From Panonychus citri (lineage: Eukaryota > Arthropoda > Arachnida > Trombidiformes > Tetranychidae), in the NCBI RefSeq assembly GCF_014898815.1, contig NW_026515436.1:21564-85563 (forward strand): 64,000 nt of DNA, given 5' to 3'. Within the stretch, counting starts at the first letter, position 1, and each line of letters starts with the position of its first letter. This document shows positions 33,021-45,748 of the stretch, one piece after another. The translations under genes were made by a program, and so were the position numbers. The notes under the pieces are model-generated. The model saw only the letters and a program-made list of their open reading frames with translations, did not search any database and was not told where the DNA came from.

Positions 33021-36000
33021 TTACAATGACTTTAGAAAAAATCAGCCAATTTACAATTTACAATTTACATGTATATGAAGAGCAATTAAAATGAACTGAA
33101 TTAGTAATTCAGAATTACAGCTGAATTGCTTTGAAAAGCTAAACAAACTTGTCACAAGTTACTTGTGGATTCAAATATTAGATCCAATGAAAGGGACGAT
33201 TTCAGATTTTAAGCAGATCGATTTACTCAACCGATTTTTACGAAAATTAATTCATAATAATTCGTAACTCCTGCAACCATCTAGCGATAAAACAATTTCT
33301 AACTCGAGATTTCTGGTAACAGTGATGTGTCTCCATCTATTAAGAAATTTATCAACTAAAAAAGTTCACCAATATGAAAAATCTATTCAACAAACAATTG
33401 AATTGTATTCATAGATCACAATTGGATAATCTCTAGTTCAATTAATTGGAGTTTGTTGTACCATTTGACTGATAAACTTGGTAACTGACGATTGTAACTT
33501 TAATCCGATTCAGTTAACTGAAAAAGTTTGAGACGTTAATTGATTAGATCAAAATTAATCTTGAGACGATTAATTAAATAGCAATTAACAACATTAAGAT
33601 AATTAGTGACCATTTGACATTTTTTTTTAATTGCTATTAAATTAATTAACTTTAATAATGAAGATGAACCGTAAATAATTAAGGAGGTATAGTTAATTGT
33701 TGAAATTTAATTAGTTTACTCTAATCAATAATTGAAATCTAAATCTTTTTTGAAAGGTAAATTTAAATATCAATTAGCAATTGATTAAAAAGAAGGAAAA
33801 AAAATCTAAACAATTTAGTAATTGTTATCAATATAATCACAGAATTCATGGTTAATTATTGTTTGTTACATCTAAATAAACAATTATAATCACGGAATCT
33901 ATTGTGATGATTATATTACAAAAGTTTGATTCAATTCAATTGATTGTTGATTTTTTCGTGATTAAATCATCAATTGTTTTAATCATGATAATCATTATGA
34001 TAATTATCATTATGATGATTAAATTGTGCTCATCGATATGCATGATTAATCAATTTAACAATTTCCCAATCGAGAAGTAAGTTGATTAATAAAATATAGT
34101 AAAACAATCAAAATTAATCAACAACCAAGGATCATCTTTTAATCCAATAAACCAAATGATGAACCAATTAATTGTTAACAATCAATGAAAATTGAACAAA
34201 ACATCAAATTCATCGGTATAAAATGGTTAACAGTTAATTTTAATTCAATTGTAAAGTGACTTTGACCTAATTGCTGACAATTATCATCACCCTATCCCAA
34301 CAATCAACGCTAATCATAATCAGATTTTAGCACAAAAAAGTTTATTAATTGAGTTAATCTTTGTTTGTTGTTAATTTTTGTTTTCTGATGGTTTTAACAA
34401 TCAAAATTGTTTACCAACTAAATCAACCAAACTAATATGTAACTGATTGATTGATTAGGATAAATTGTTGCTGCTTCTTCAGCTTGATTATCATCGTGAT
34501 TAGTACATGAACAAAATGATTAAACGTAACAATTGAAATTGTTTAAGGTTAACAATTAACATCATAATAATAACAATAATCAGTTTTGAGACAAGGATTG
34601 TTATTTATTATCAACTGTAACCATCAACGTCGTAATCAAATTTAACTACAATAAAGAGAGAAATTAAATAAATTGTGATACAAGAAAATTAAGCAAAAAG
34701 ATGAACTTTAATTTGTTCCAATTAAATTTAATTTTATGTTCAATTCACAAGATTGACAATTACATTGAAAAGGAAACATTTAATCACAACAGAAATTAAT
34801 ACCTACCTCTGAACAGTAACAGCAACAATTAACTTTTCATCATTCAAACTAATCAACTTGTTAACATCTAAAGCCAACCAACAATTAGCTGATTATGTCA
34901 AACAATTTACATACACAATATATAATTAGACAAAAGGAGAGAGAAAAAAGTTTAATCATGACAATTAAATATTAAAAATTAACTGATTGATTGTTGATCT
35001 CAAAGATTATTGATCATATTTTGTTAAAACAGATGATTAAATCTAATGTATTGAAAGGAAATGATGAAAGTTGATTGTTATCATTGGAGTGATTAACTAA
35101 TTCATTTAAAAAAGAGGATATATTAATCACTATTTATTTGGGACTTCCTTTTTGTATGATAACAATTAAGATGACGATGATGATGATGGCGATAGGGAAG
35201 AATCGTCAAGTAAAATTGATTGTAAATATATAAATTGTTGGTACGATAAATTGTCCAAATTGTAAAGTTAATAAATTATTGAGAGACAATGAGTTAAGTA
35301 TAAGGTTAATATTTAAATGAATCAAAAAATTATTATGCTTCATTATTATTAAGCATATTATTAATTGTCCATAATTGTTTTGACAACGGAAAAAAATGCA
35401 TCACAGCAAATCATCATAATTTAAACATTGATTGTTAGTCTATTGTATTGTTATTTCAATAGATATGATGATGATAATAATGATGATGATGATGATGATT
35501 ACGATGATAGGAGGGAGAAATAGCAAAGTGGCAAGAGAGAGAGAGAGAGAGAGAGTGGGTGAAATAAGGCTGATTGAGTGATTAAATAATTTGAACGTTT
35601 GTTTGTTTGACAATTTACTAAATGTATTTTTCTAGTAATAGTAGTAATGACACAATCGCCAATTTCATTTTCTTTGCAACAATGGAAACACTATGATATA
35701 ATAATAATATGATAATGACAATTAAGTTTTTGTCTCATATATTAAAGGGGAGAGAGAGAGAGAGTAGGGTGGGAGAAGGGAAAAGAAGATGAGAGGAAGA
35801 GGTTTTTTTGGGTGTGGATGAGGATTGAGTAGAAAGAGAGAGAGAGAAACAAAATAGGGAAGACAAGTAGTTATTGATTGTAATAGTTGATACCTAATAT
35901 GATATCATAAATGAGCTAAATATTTGTTTTTGTTTTTGTTTGTGACATGAGCTTCATCTGAGATTTCATGATTCATGAATAAAAGGCACTAAGGAAGGCA

Positions 36001-36313
36001 CAAAATGATTGCAAATGAGAAAGAGAGAAAAAGAGATTTGATTTTGAGAGGGAAGAGTTAGAGAGAGAGAGAGAGAGAGAGAGATTGTAAATAGCTTGAG
36101 GTTAAAGATGAGCGATGATTGTTGGCATATATTGCGTGTTATGTGTGGTTGAAGTTTTTAATTGCTCTAGTTTGTTTGTGTGGTTGTGATTGATTGCAAT
36201 TGATTGTTTGCTTATTGTTGGTAGTATTGGTAGTAGAAGTAGTTATAAGTCTTAATAGTAGTAGAGATAGTGGAAGTAGTAGTGATAGTAGTAGAGTGGT
36301 AGTAATAGTGGTC
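33021..36313. other. Intergenic region without a recognisable gene
   Basis: AT-rich sequence with a copy of the dispersed repeat (33243-33376), possible hAT-MITE-like scraps near 33195-33225 (CAGATCGATTTA), GAT triplet runs near 35165-35185 and 35465-35505, and GA tracts near 35533-35556, 35748-35765 and 36059-36084. The part nearest 36313 may be 3' UTR of the long how isoform. No reading frame is convincing. Confidence 0.55.
33243..33376. repeat. Dispersed repeat, copy B (pairs with 13716-13850)
   Basis: Same ordered blocks as copy A, same orientation, with small indels (CTCCTGCAACCATCTA here against CTCCTGCAATCCCATCTA). Upstream it adjoins hAT-MITE-like sequence. Confidence 0.65.
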
Positions 36314-36378
36314 CTAAGTTGCTGGCCTTTGGTAAGGGTGATCTCGGACGCTGGGTGTCCGCCTTGCTTTGCCAGGAC
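36314..36378 (-). CDS. how: Alternative last exon of how (nuclear-type HPYQR tail)
   Basis: A 65-bp exon with acceptor CCACCCTGCAG| and an open frame [21 protein letters not shown] followed by TAG, when joined in phase to the internal donor at 37778. RDHPYQR corresponds to the RVHPYQR tail of QKI-5 and the EHPYQR tail of Drosophila How(L), the nuclear retention/localisation signal of the long isoforms. The exon lies in a GC-rich patch that stands out from its AT-rich surroundings. The plus-strand 99-codon frame over it (36194-36493) is a shadow. Confidence 0.85.
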
Positions 36379-39300
36379 CTGCAGGGTGGTGGTTGGGATC
36401 GTGGATGAGAGTCAGAGAGATGGGAGGAAGGAGGAGGAATGGGTGATGAGGATGAGGAATCGACGAGGAAATTGTTTGTTTGTTTTAAGGTAAAATTTTG
36501 ATAATTGAAATTATCAAATGAAGATGATGACGATTGAAAAATATACCAAAAATAGTGACCATTTGATTGTTTAGTAGTTATAAAAGAGACGATGATGATG
36601 ATGATAAATCAAGAAGAGGAGGATTGGGAAGGTGGGAGGAAGTGGGTAGAAAGAGAGAAAGAGAAAGGGAAAAGAAAAGAAAGAGAAGAAAGGAAATGTA
36701 AGTTTCGTTAGTAAAGTTATTAAAATATAAAATTAATTTGATTTGTTTTTGAAAGATTTAGATTAAGATTATGATTGTGAGAGATTAAGGCAAAAGTTGA
36801 AAAATTAAGATAAAAAATAGTAGTCATTTTACAGAGATAATTAAGATTCGAGTAGTTATATTGAGAGAGAAAGCAATTGATTGGAATTGATTAAAAAAGT
36901 TAGTTTCTCTTTCTCTTCCTCTCTCTCTCTCCCTTTCGCACAATTAGGAAATTGAGTAATTAAAAGGGAAAATCATTGTAAGTTAATTAAGAGAAAAATA
37001 GATTGATTAGCGAAAAGGAATTAAGGAAAATTGGAGGATTTTGATTGGAAATGATTATGAATGAAAAGGCAATCAAGAGGATGGAAAAAGTTTGATGAGA
37101 TGAAGAGAAAACTACTGATCAAAGTTCTGAAATAATTTAGTTAATCACAGAAAAAGAAAAGAATTAAATAAATTATATGAACAAAAAAGGAAATAAAAAG
37201 GGAAAGGAAGATAAATCAATGATTAGTTGATTATCGAGCAAACTATTAAGCCAATTGAAGATAATCTGAGATTAACGAACAAAATTTTGATTGCATTTTG
37301 ATTTTAAGATTCTGATAATTGTTTTTTTTTGGATAATTTTGAAATCTTTTTATAAATTTAAATAAAAATTGAATGTTATACAAAAAAATTGGTTCCAATA
37401 GATTTCATCTGAAATTTAAATTAAAAAGGTTTGAATCTCAACAATCTTCACAGGGAGAGAGATACAAAATATATACATATATATGCTGAATAATTTGATT
37501 CAATTGATTTTTTTGGGTGTATGTGATTGCATAGCATATATATGTATACATTTACGATATAATATAATATATATGGTGATAGGTATAATAATAATAATAT
37601 AAATCGCTCAGCATTTGGCTTATTAAGTTTGCACAGGGGAAAAAACAAAAAAAAATCAACTGAGAGAGAAAACGAAAACGGGAAGAGAAAGAGAAAGAGA
37701 AATGGGAGAAGGAGAGAAAGAGAGAAAGAGAGAAATAGAAAAGAAATAGAGATTCAATTATCGGCTGAAAAACCCACCGGTTGTATCTCCTTGTGATGCT
37801 ACTTGATATTCTGCTAACAATGGCGAAGTTAGTGCGGCATATTGATGAAAATCATATGGTGCATATAAAAATCCAGCATCAGCTGGTCCAAGCATAGGAG
37901 GAGGAGCTGTACTTCCGTTAAGTAGAGTGGTGCTTGTTGGCACATGAATATGGCGAGGAGAAAATATAAGTGGAGTACCAAGAGATGTTGCTGTGTGATG
38001 TGTACGAATTGGTGTTGTTAGAGCAATAGGAGGAGCTATTAGTTTCATGTGCTCACTTTCAATACCTATTTGGGTTTAATTTGGTTGATGATGGAAACAT
38101 GATGATGATGATAAAAGTGTTAAGGATGATGATTTAACAACATTACGAAGACAAATGGAGGAAAAATTCAACAGGAGATGAATGATGATTGAGTGAGAGT
38201 GAAAGATGATTGTGAATGAAAAAGTGATTATCATCATGAGAACAACATGAGAAGCAGCAAAAGTTTCAGGCCAAAAAGTGTAATACCAACAACCGGAGTA
38301 TTTAAGGATCATCGGCATCAAACAAAATAAGTTGATCATGATCATCAATATTCATAAGTGATTGGGTTTCCAGTTTGTGCGAGTTTTGTGAAACCATGAA
38401 TTGGTCCATTGGGCGCCGAGTGGGTGAGGCAAATACACACGAAAAGGGAGAAAAGAGAAAAATAATTTAGATGAGAAAAAAAGTGTCGTCAGTTAATTGA
38501 TTGTTGATCATTAAGATTGATGAGTGAGTCAAAAATATACACATATACTTATAAATATATAACTACATATTCACAAGTAATATCATAATCACGCACCCAA
38601 TGCTCTCATCGGAATCATCCATGACAGTTCAAAAGAGGGAGGGAGGGAGAAAGTAAGAGGAGAGGGAGATAGTAGCGTAAATAGATGATCAATGAGTAAG
38701 GAGGAAGAGGAAAAAAAGGAGACTGAAAGTCTGAAGATGAGTAAAGAATAGGACAGGAGGGTGAATGATAATTGTGATAGAAGGAAATAGATGAATGTGT
38801 GTGTGTGTGAGAGAGAGAGAGGAAGGGGAGAAGGTAAAGTACAGTTAAAGATGACAGAAAATTAAGGATTAACCCAGACTGAAATTGATTGAGAAACAAT
38901 CAAGATGAATGATGAACGATTGAGCAATGGTCATGAAAAGAATCACCAACATGAGGACAATCAACTTATTATCAATTATGAAACTTATTGTCAACGTACA
39001 ATTTTTCACGGTTCCATCTCGATAGGTTCCATTAATTATGGCCAATTCCATCAATTGACGTTTTTTCAGTTCATCTTCACCTTCAGTCTATAACAAATTA
39101 GAAGCGATAGTGAAGAAGAGAAACAAAAAATTAAAAATGGATTAGAAAGATTAAGATCAAAAACCAGGAAAGAGAAGAGAGAAAATGATCAAGTGGGGAA
39201 AAAAATCTAAATAAAAGTTTAAATATATTATTCAAGAATAAGAGTGAGAGGGGACACATGAGAAGAAATTGAAGATTTAGCCAAGAAAATCGTTTCGAAA

Positions 39301-42300
39301 GTTACAACTTACAACAGGAATTAACAATTTTCTAATTTCTTCTACTGCTCTTTTCATCTTGATTGCAGCTCTATTTGGTGTATCCTCTACTGTAATCAAA
39401 ACATGAAGCTCGTCATTCAAATGCTCCCAATTAGGTTTACCCCGATTTTGTTCCTCCTACGTTGTTGATTCACCATCATTATTTTCAACATCATGGGTAA
39501 GGGATAAATAAAAATAATAATGAATAAAAAAAATGAAAATAAAATTAATAAAAATAAAGAAATTAAAAAATAAAATTCATTCAAGTAAACAAAAAACAAG
39601 ATCAGATAATTAAAAAGTTAACGATTGAGAAAAAGAAAAACAATCAAGGCAAAAACATATGATCGATAAAAAGTAAACAAATAGACAAGAAAAAAAAGAT
39701 CGACATGGAAAATTAATCATTCAAATGGATAAATAAAGAATGACCAATGTTATTAATGATACAAAGTAAATTAAGAATAATCAACATCCGATAGTTTGAC
39801 AGTTGTGATACATTAAGTTTCCGGAATAAATCGTTGAGTTGATTAACTGGTTGCTGATGAAAATTGATTTGTACGAATGCCAATGATCAACAAATAGCTT
39901 GAAATTGAATCGGTGAAATTAATGTCAACATAACTTTTTCCTCTTTCTTTTCTTTGGTATGTTTACATTACGTTGTTAAATCATTTCACACTTAAATTCA
40001 TTTAACCTGAGACCCTCCCTCCCTCTCTCTCTCTCTCTCTCAGTCAATCTCTCTTTCACTCATTCTCTCTCACTAACCCAATCAACCTCCCACTCTCTCA
40101 ATGCAGAAAAAAACACACACACCAACACACTCAAGGTTCTTTGAATTAGTTATCCTCTGCATCCTTCATCCATTCACTAATTTGCACAATACTCTAAATT
40201 CCTATCATTGCTTTTAATTTAATTCTATTGTTATTGTCATTTAAAAAGTGACATTTCCCTCCTAATCTTGCTCTCCCTTTTCTCTGAATATTTACTATAT
40301 GTTAATGGGTAAAAAAAACGGTTCTTTTTGTAAGATTTTGCTTCCTGATAGTAATCACCTACTACACTAATCAACAATATACAAAATAAATACACACGTA
40401 AACATTAAGATATGTTACCTGAAAGTGAGAAAAGACCTGACACACAAATGTAATATGTAATAATGTAAACATTGATGATTAGGTGAGTGAGTAAAATGAA
40501 TGAATGAACGAGTGAGCGACACATCAACCATGAGATTGACAGGGTAACCTCATTGAGTAAAAAGTAATTTAGAGTAAAAGAAATAGGTAATTGAAATCAA
40601 CGGTTCACAGGTGAACAGATTCACCTAGTATCTTAAATTTTCTTCAGGTAAATAAACAAATCATAATAATCAATTGTAATGATAATCATCATTACTAGTT
40701 AATTACTATTACAGTTATTTACAATTGTATAACTGTAGTAGTTAACAGTTACAATTAAAAGTAGCATTTGTAAACACAATTAAAAACGTGTTGAGATGAG
40801 TGATTAGATTATAAATATTATATTATAAAAGTGGATTATACAATTGTAATTAATCAGAAGTACGTATCAAATTGAGATTAATCAAGAGGATGAATTAATC
40901 AATTAATCTAATAATATTTTCTCTTATAAACAACAAGTAACTTAAGTGTTTATACCTGCACTTCTCTCCCTCTCGTTTTCACACTATGTTTATACACAGA
41001 GTATGAGTGAGTAAATATTAATGATAACAATAGAAATGATGATAGAGAAGAAATAAAAACAATAGGTAATTCCTCTATCACCTGTCATCATAATCATTAC
41101 CACCTTTCATGTAGTATTTTTAGATTAATAAATGTTCATTCAATAAATTGTCGATATCGCTCTTCAAAATCAATTAACACACACTTGAGAGAGTGATAGA
41201 GTAACATAGATAATTAATAAATCTATAAATCGAATATTGTATTTATAGAAACAGAATAGATTCAATTGAGTAACATGTTGTTAAGTGATGAAGATTCTGA
41301 TAGCTGAGATTGTCATCAAATATCTTTAACCTTAAGCTGAAAAGATTATCATTACATACACACAAATTCTGCTAATAGTTTTTAAGTCAATTTGGTCCAA
41401 TTTTTGATGGAATTTTTCTCAGATAGAGTGAGTAAGAGAGAGAGAGAGAGAGAGAGAGAGATTAGGAAATATATATGATGAGGATAAAAATTACGTTATG
41501 ATTAACCAATGAGTGTAAAATGATTTCAAATTACAACATAAAGGGAGAGAGAGATTTAAGGAAGATGATTGTGATGATGATTATGGCAAGAGTAAAAAGT
41601 AGTGATAGATTAGTGTGGGAGAGAAAGTGAGGGGGACAAGAAGGACCTTATTTGGGTGTTACCTTGATTACGCCCACTCATTGGATACCTTATAAGGAGG
41701 AGTCACTACTAAAGCAAAAAAGAGCACACCAGGGCTTCATCATCATCCTCATCTTCACATCTTATTTGCTATTTGTCTCTATTCTTTCTCCGAATTTTTT
41801 TTTCTTCGCCTTTCCTTTTTGCTCTCTTACAAAATATCAAGAAAGATAAGATGGGTTTGGGTTAAAAAGAGAAGAAAACAAGAAAAAAGGGGAGTAAGAG
41901 AGCGAAAGAGAGAGAGAAAAAAAGAGAGAGAGAAGATGAAGGAAAAAGTAAAACAAGAACGAATGAGAAGGATGTAAGTTGGCAAGATGCATAAGTGACT
42001 TTACGTTGCACTCAAAAATAACCTCTCTCTCTCTCTTTTGGATTATTCTTTCATCTTTGGTAAGAGATAGAAGACGAAGAAAGAGAGTATCATCAACGTC
42101 AACATCAATTAGGAAGCGAGAGAAGGATAAAAAAAGAGAGAAAAAATGATAGAGAGGGATAGTGAAGAGAGAGAGAGAGAGGTAAATTTTAGGCTGAAAA
42201 CTTCCTACGCTCATCCTACTCTCTATCAGTGCCTACCTGTTCTGATGATGGAAAGATAGATGAATCAGAATGAAAGATGAAGTAACGATAGAAAAAGAGA

Positions 42301-43725
42301 GAAATTTGCAGATTTCCCTAATACAATTTAGAATTAAAATAATAATAACACAATGAAGTTAAGAGGGAGAAGAGAAGAAGAGAAACAAAACGATGGAGAA
42401 AAAGAGTAAAAAGAGTGATGTAAATTAACCATTGTGTATGTAGAGAGAGAAGACGAATGGTAGAGAAAAACAATGAGATACCTTTTTCTTGTCCCTCATA
42501 GATCCACGACCGCGAACCATTACTTTACAACCGGTTTCTTGTTCGAGTTGTTTAGCTGTCATACCACGAGGCCCAAGGATTCTCCCAACAAAGTTATACT
42601 GGTGTTTACAGGTTTTTTCGGTTTTTGTTGATTATGATAATTTGGTATATCCAGAGAGCCAGAGAAAGAGCAAGTGGATGGATGAAGAAAGAGAAATAGA
42701 AACGAGAAAGAAACAAATTACAATCCATTGTATATAACACACACAATCCATAAGATGAAACATGAGTTTTCATGACATATGAAGTTAGCTTGTAATGGAA
42801 ATCTCATTGTGCAACTTACTTCAGGATATTCTTTAGCAGGTACATAAACTTTCTCTTGTTGCTGTACAATTTGACCTTCAGGATCTGGCAATAATAAAGG
42901 CTTCTTTTCTTCACCTTCCATGTGAAAAAGTGAATCTCGGACCCTTTTTATTTCTAGGTTGTTGTGAGATGATCAAAGAGAAATAGAAAGAGAATTTTTT
43001 TTAGTAAACATCAATACATAAAAATGAAGGTGAAAATGAAGAGAATATATATATGTATAGAATAGAATAGAAGAGAAAAAAAGCAAAAAAAAAAGAGAAG
43101 AGAAAAAAATTGTTGTGGTAACAGTGGTGAGGGTTAAAAGTGGTTAGTGTTTCATGAAGATGGTGAATTTCAAAGATATTGAATCACTAATATTTATCAT
43201 TGAGAATCTTTTGCCTTTTATTTTGCACCAACAAAAAGGAGATATAGAAAAGAGAAATTTTCAAGAGATTTGTTTTGTTTTATATTCTTATAAAATAAAG
43301 AATAAGAAAAAAACACAAGATAGTCAACAAGTTGGAGAGAAAAAAACAAGAAATTCTAAAAAAAGAGTATAATACAAACCATTGTCAACCAGCCTTTGAA
43401 TGTGAACAAATACATTTGGAAATGCTTGTAAACGGATCCTGTCCTTAAGTAATTGTGCCAGATAATCAGCTGAATTAGATCCATTGATAATTAACACATT
43501 ATTGTTACTATTAGGTGAACATGAGCTGTTGGTTGAAGATGGACTTGTTGGCGATCCAATACTACAAACAGAAGTATTTAGATTGGTGTTTGTAGGAGAG
43601 GAGATGTTGTTATTATTATTGTTAACAATATTCACCGAATTGATATTATTAACGTTGTCTAGATTATTATTATTATTAACGTTATTTAAATTATTGTTAA
43701 CACTGGTTAAACTTGCATTGATCAT
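36314..43725 (-). CDS. how: Held-out-wings/Quaking STAR-family RNA-binding protein (two C-terminal isoforms)
   Basis: RNA-binding regulator of splicing, export and stability. Coding exons: 43725-43380, 42953-42820, 42598-42482, 39456-39313, 39087-39000 and 38065-37758 (short form, about 378 residues, ending GGFFSR). If a donor at 37778 (CCG|GTGGGT) is used, the last piece is 36378-36314 and the protein is about 393 residues. All phases match. The N-terminus is Asn-rich (about residues 1-85). QUA1 has [20 protein letters not shown]; the KH core has [20 protein letters not shown] with the GPRG loop and [15 protein letters not shown]2 has [14 protein letters not shown]. The C-terminal [15 protein letters not shown] and TSPLLAEY are closer to insect How than to vertebrate QKI. 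The true start is less sure because the N-terminus is low-complexity. Confidence 0.93.
38066..38999 (-). other. how: how intron 5
   Basis: Between the exon ending GTVKN and the C-terminal exon, with donor T|GTACGT and acceptor AAATAG|. It holds GA/TG repeats (near 38630-38660 and 38795-38820) and no further exon I can support; an exon-like stretch near 38585-38622 (donor GG|GTGCGT) lacks a conserved frame. Confidence 0.5.
39457..42481 (-). other. how: how intron 3 (3 kb), rich in GA/CT microsatellites
   Basis: Longest how intron. It contains (CT)n near 40018-40050, (GA)n near 41428-41460, GA-rich stretches at 41880-41940 and 42120-42182 and CAACACAC runs near 40110. The open frames in it (41652-41849, 41837-42214) are translations of these tracts. 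No other gene was seen. Confidence 0.6.
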
Positions 43726-45748
43726 GATGTTGTTGGTGATATAATTTGATTTAACGAGAGAAAGAAAAAAAAATACAATTAAAGATGATTAAAACCAACA
43801 ACTTCCAATCACCATTGAAACTGATGAAAGAGAATCTCTTTTATTTTCTTTAACATTTGCTTTCTTTTTTTCTTTCAATCAGTAAATAGAATTTTCGATT
43901 ACCTGCTGCCATCTAACGTTCGTAAAGTTTACTAATTTTGTGGAATTTTTTTTCTCACAATTTTTTCCAAAATTAATTTTCGTTTGTATTTCTATTAATC
44001 GTTTCTGATTTAATTTCTGATGATTGAAGATTCGTTTTTGTTGATTAGAATTAATTTTGTTGTTAATTTTTGTTGTGTCTTCTTGTTGACTTTGATTTGC
44101 ATTTTGTTTCTTTTTGTTTTCCTTTTGGTTCGTTGGTAAGTTTTTTTTTAGTTTTTGTTGTTGTTTTTTTTTCTCGTTCATTTGTGTTAACCATTTACTT
44201 TATAATCAAATTGTTTCTAGTTAATGTTAATCATGTTTTTAAATTGAACTGAATTGAGAGACTTGCCTGATTACTATGGTGAGTTTTTTGTTTTTTCAAT
44301 TGTTCTTTTTGATTTGGTTGAGATTGATAGAAGAAAATTTTCTTTCGAATCCAAGAAGATACTAAATATCTAATATCGGGATCAAGTTTAACGTTAATAA
44401 ACCGTTAAAATGAGTCCCGATAGTAGATAAAAATATCTAATTGAAAAATTGAAGGCAAAAAAAAGTCAAACAATTAACTGGACCATCAATTAATGACCAT
44501 AACGTTTCCTGACTAATTGTTTAAGTGTTGCTAAATTGATTGGGTGAACAATTAAAGTCTCAATGTTTAAATATAAACAACGTTTAATTTGAATAGTCAG
44601 TTGACTTTTTTTGTTCACCTTATTACTTAATCCATATTAAGCTAATCACCTTTGTTAACATAACCTCTTATTAGATTACCAGTTTATTTATTTTTAATTG
44701 TCCTAACAATTAGTCACCCCCAGGGTAAATCATCACGTTAATCAACCCTTTTAATCATTGGTTTAATAAGCCAAAAAAAAGGTAACTGACAATTTGTTTT
44801 AATTTTTTGTAATAATTTTTTTTTACTTCTCTCTTTAGTATCTTTGATCGTTTGTCCAAAGGTGTTGGTCATTTTTACATAATAATTGGAACATAATTTA
44901 TTAATTGTGACTGTAATTTCTCTGTGTGTGGGTGAATAATTAATAACTAACAATTAACGTTGTCTTCTTTTCACTCTCTCTCAATAATCTTTCAATTAGT
45001 AATCCGTTTGTTGCCATTTTCTTCAATTGGAAATTTAATTCTCTTCTATTCTCTTTGTGCGTCCATCTTGGATTTCTGGAAATTTCTATAAACAAAAAAG
45101 AGACACCAAAGGGTTTGGATTTTTTTCTGTTTTCCAAGGTAAGTTAATTTCTTATTTTTGTCATTTTTTTGGTTTAATTGTTTCATTATGATTAGATTTC
45201 CTCTCTTCCTTTTCCTTTACGATAACATTTAATGGTTTATGTTTAATTTGGTTAGTAATTAAGTCTCGATGAACATTTTGATGATTTAGATGATTCCTTT
45301 TGTTTTTTTTCCATTCTGTTATAAATTATGGTTGGCTGTGTATTCTTGTTGTATATTTAGTAGATTTATGTGTATATATTGATGTTTGTTTTTCTCTTGA
45401 TGATGATGATGATTATAGAGGGAAGATGACACAAAAAAAAGAGTTTTCTTGTTTTTCGTTATTACATTTAGATGTATGTATAATATTTATATTGTTTGTG
45501 TGATGTTGACAGTTTGACTTTAATAGGCTTTGATTTTCATCCTCACACGATAAAGGCCTGATCAGAAAAAAAAGATTCCATGATGATGACGATGACGATG
45601 ATAAGAAATGACGACGACGATGATAATGATGTCTCCTTGTTTTAGTGTTTTTCTTTGCCTCTTCTTTAATTGTATATATTTGTATTTGTGTTGTGTGTGT
45701 GTGTGTTTTTTTTTCATATGATTTCGGTGGTTAATGATGTTGATTGGG
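43726..45748. other. Region between how and the PKA subunit gene
   Basis: It includes the how 5' flank. A Lys/Asn/Gln-rich minus-strand frame (43879-44181) is low-complexity; a donor-like CAGCAG|GTAATC near 43899-43905 suggests part of it could be a how 5' exon, but phase and start do not allow a firm join. A hairpin lies at 44366-44443. GAT/GAC-rich runs near 45570-45630 are in the 3' flank of the PKA gene. Confidence 0.45.
44366..44443. repeat. Imperfect hairpin, pre-miRNA sized
   Basis: TATCGGGATCAAGTTTAACG pairs with CGTTAAAATGAGTCCCGATA across a short loop, and the pairing continues outward through ATATCTAA and its partner, about 28 bp with several mismatches. The size and imperfect stem suit a microRNA precursor or an old MITE. 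No known miRNA seed was recognised. Confidence 0.35.

Noticed and set aside
36194..36493. 99-codon plus-strand ORF
   Set aside because: Antisense to the alternative last exon of how; the minus strand gives the conserved HPYQR tail.
42489..42737. 82-codon plus-strand ORF
   Set aside because: Antisense shadow of the how KH-domain exon.
43879..44181. 100-codon Lys/Asn/Gln-rich minus-strand ORF as a how N-terminal exon
   Set aside because: Low complexity, and no splice join to the first how coding exon keeps the frame.
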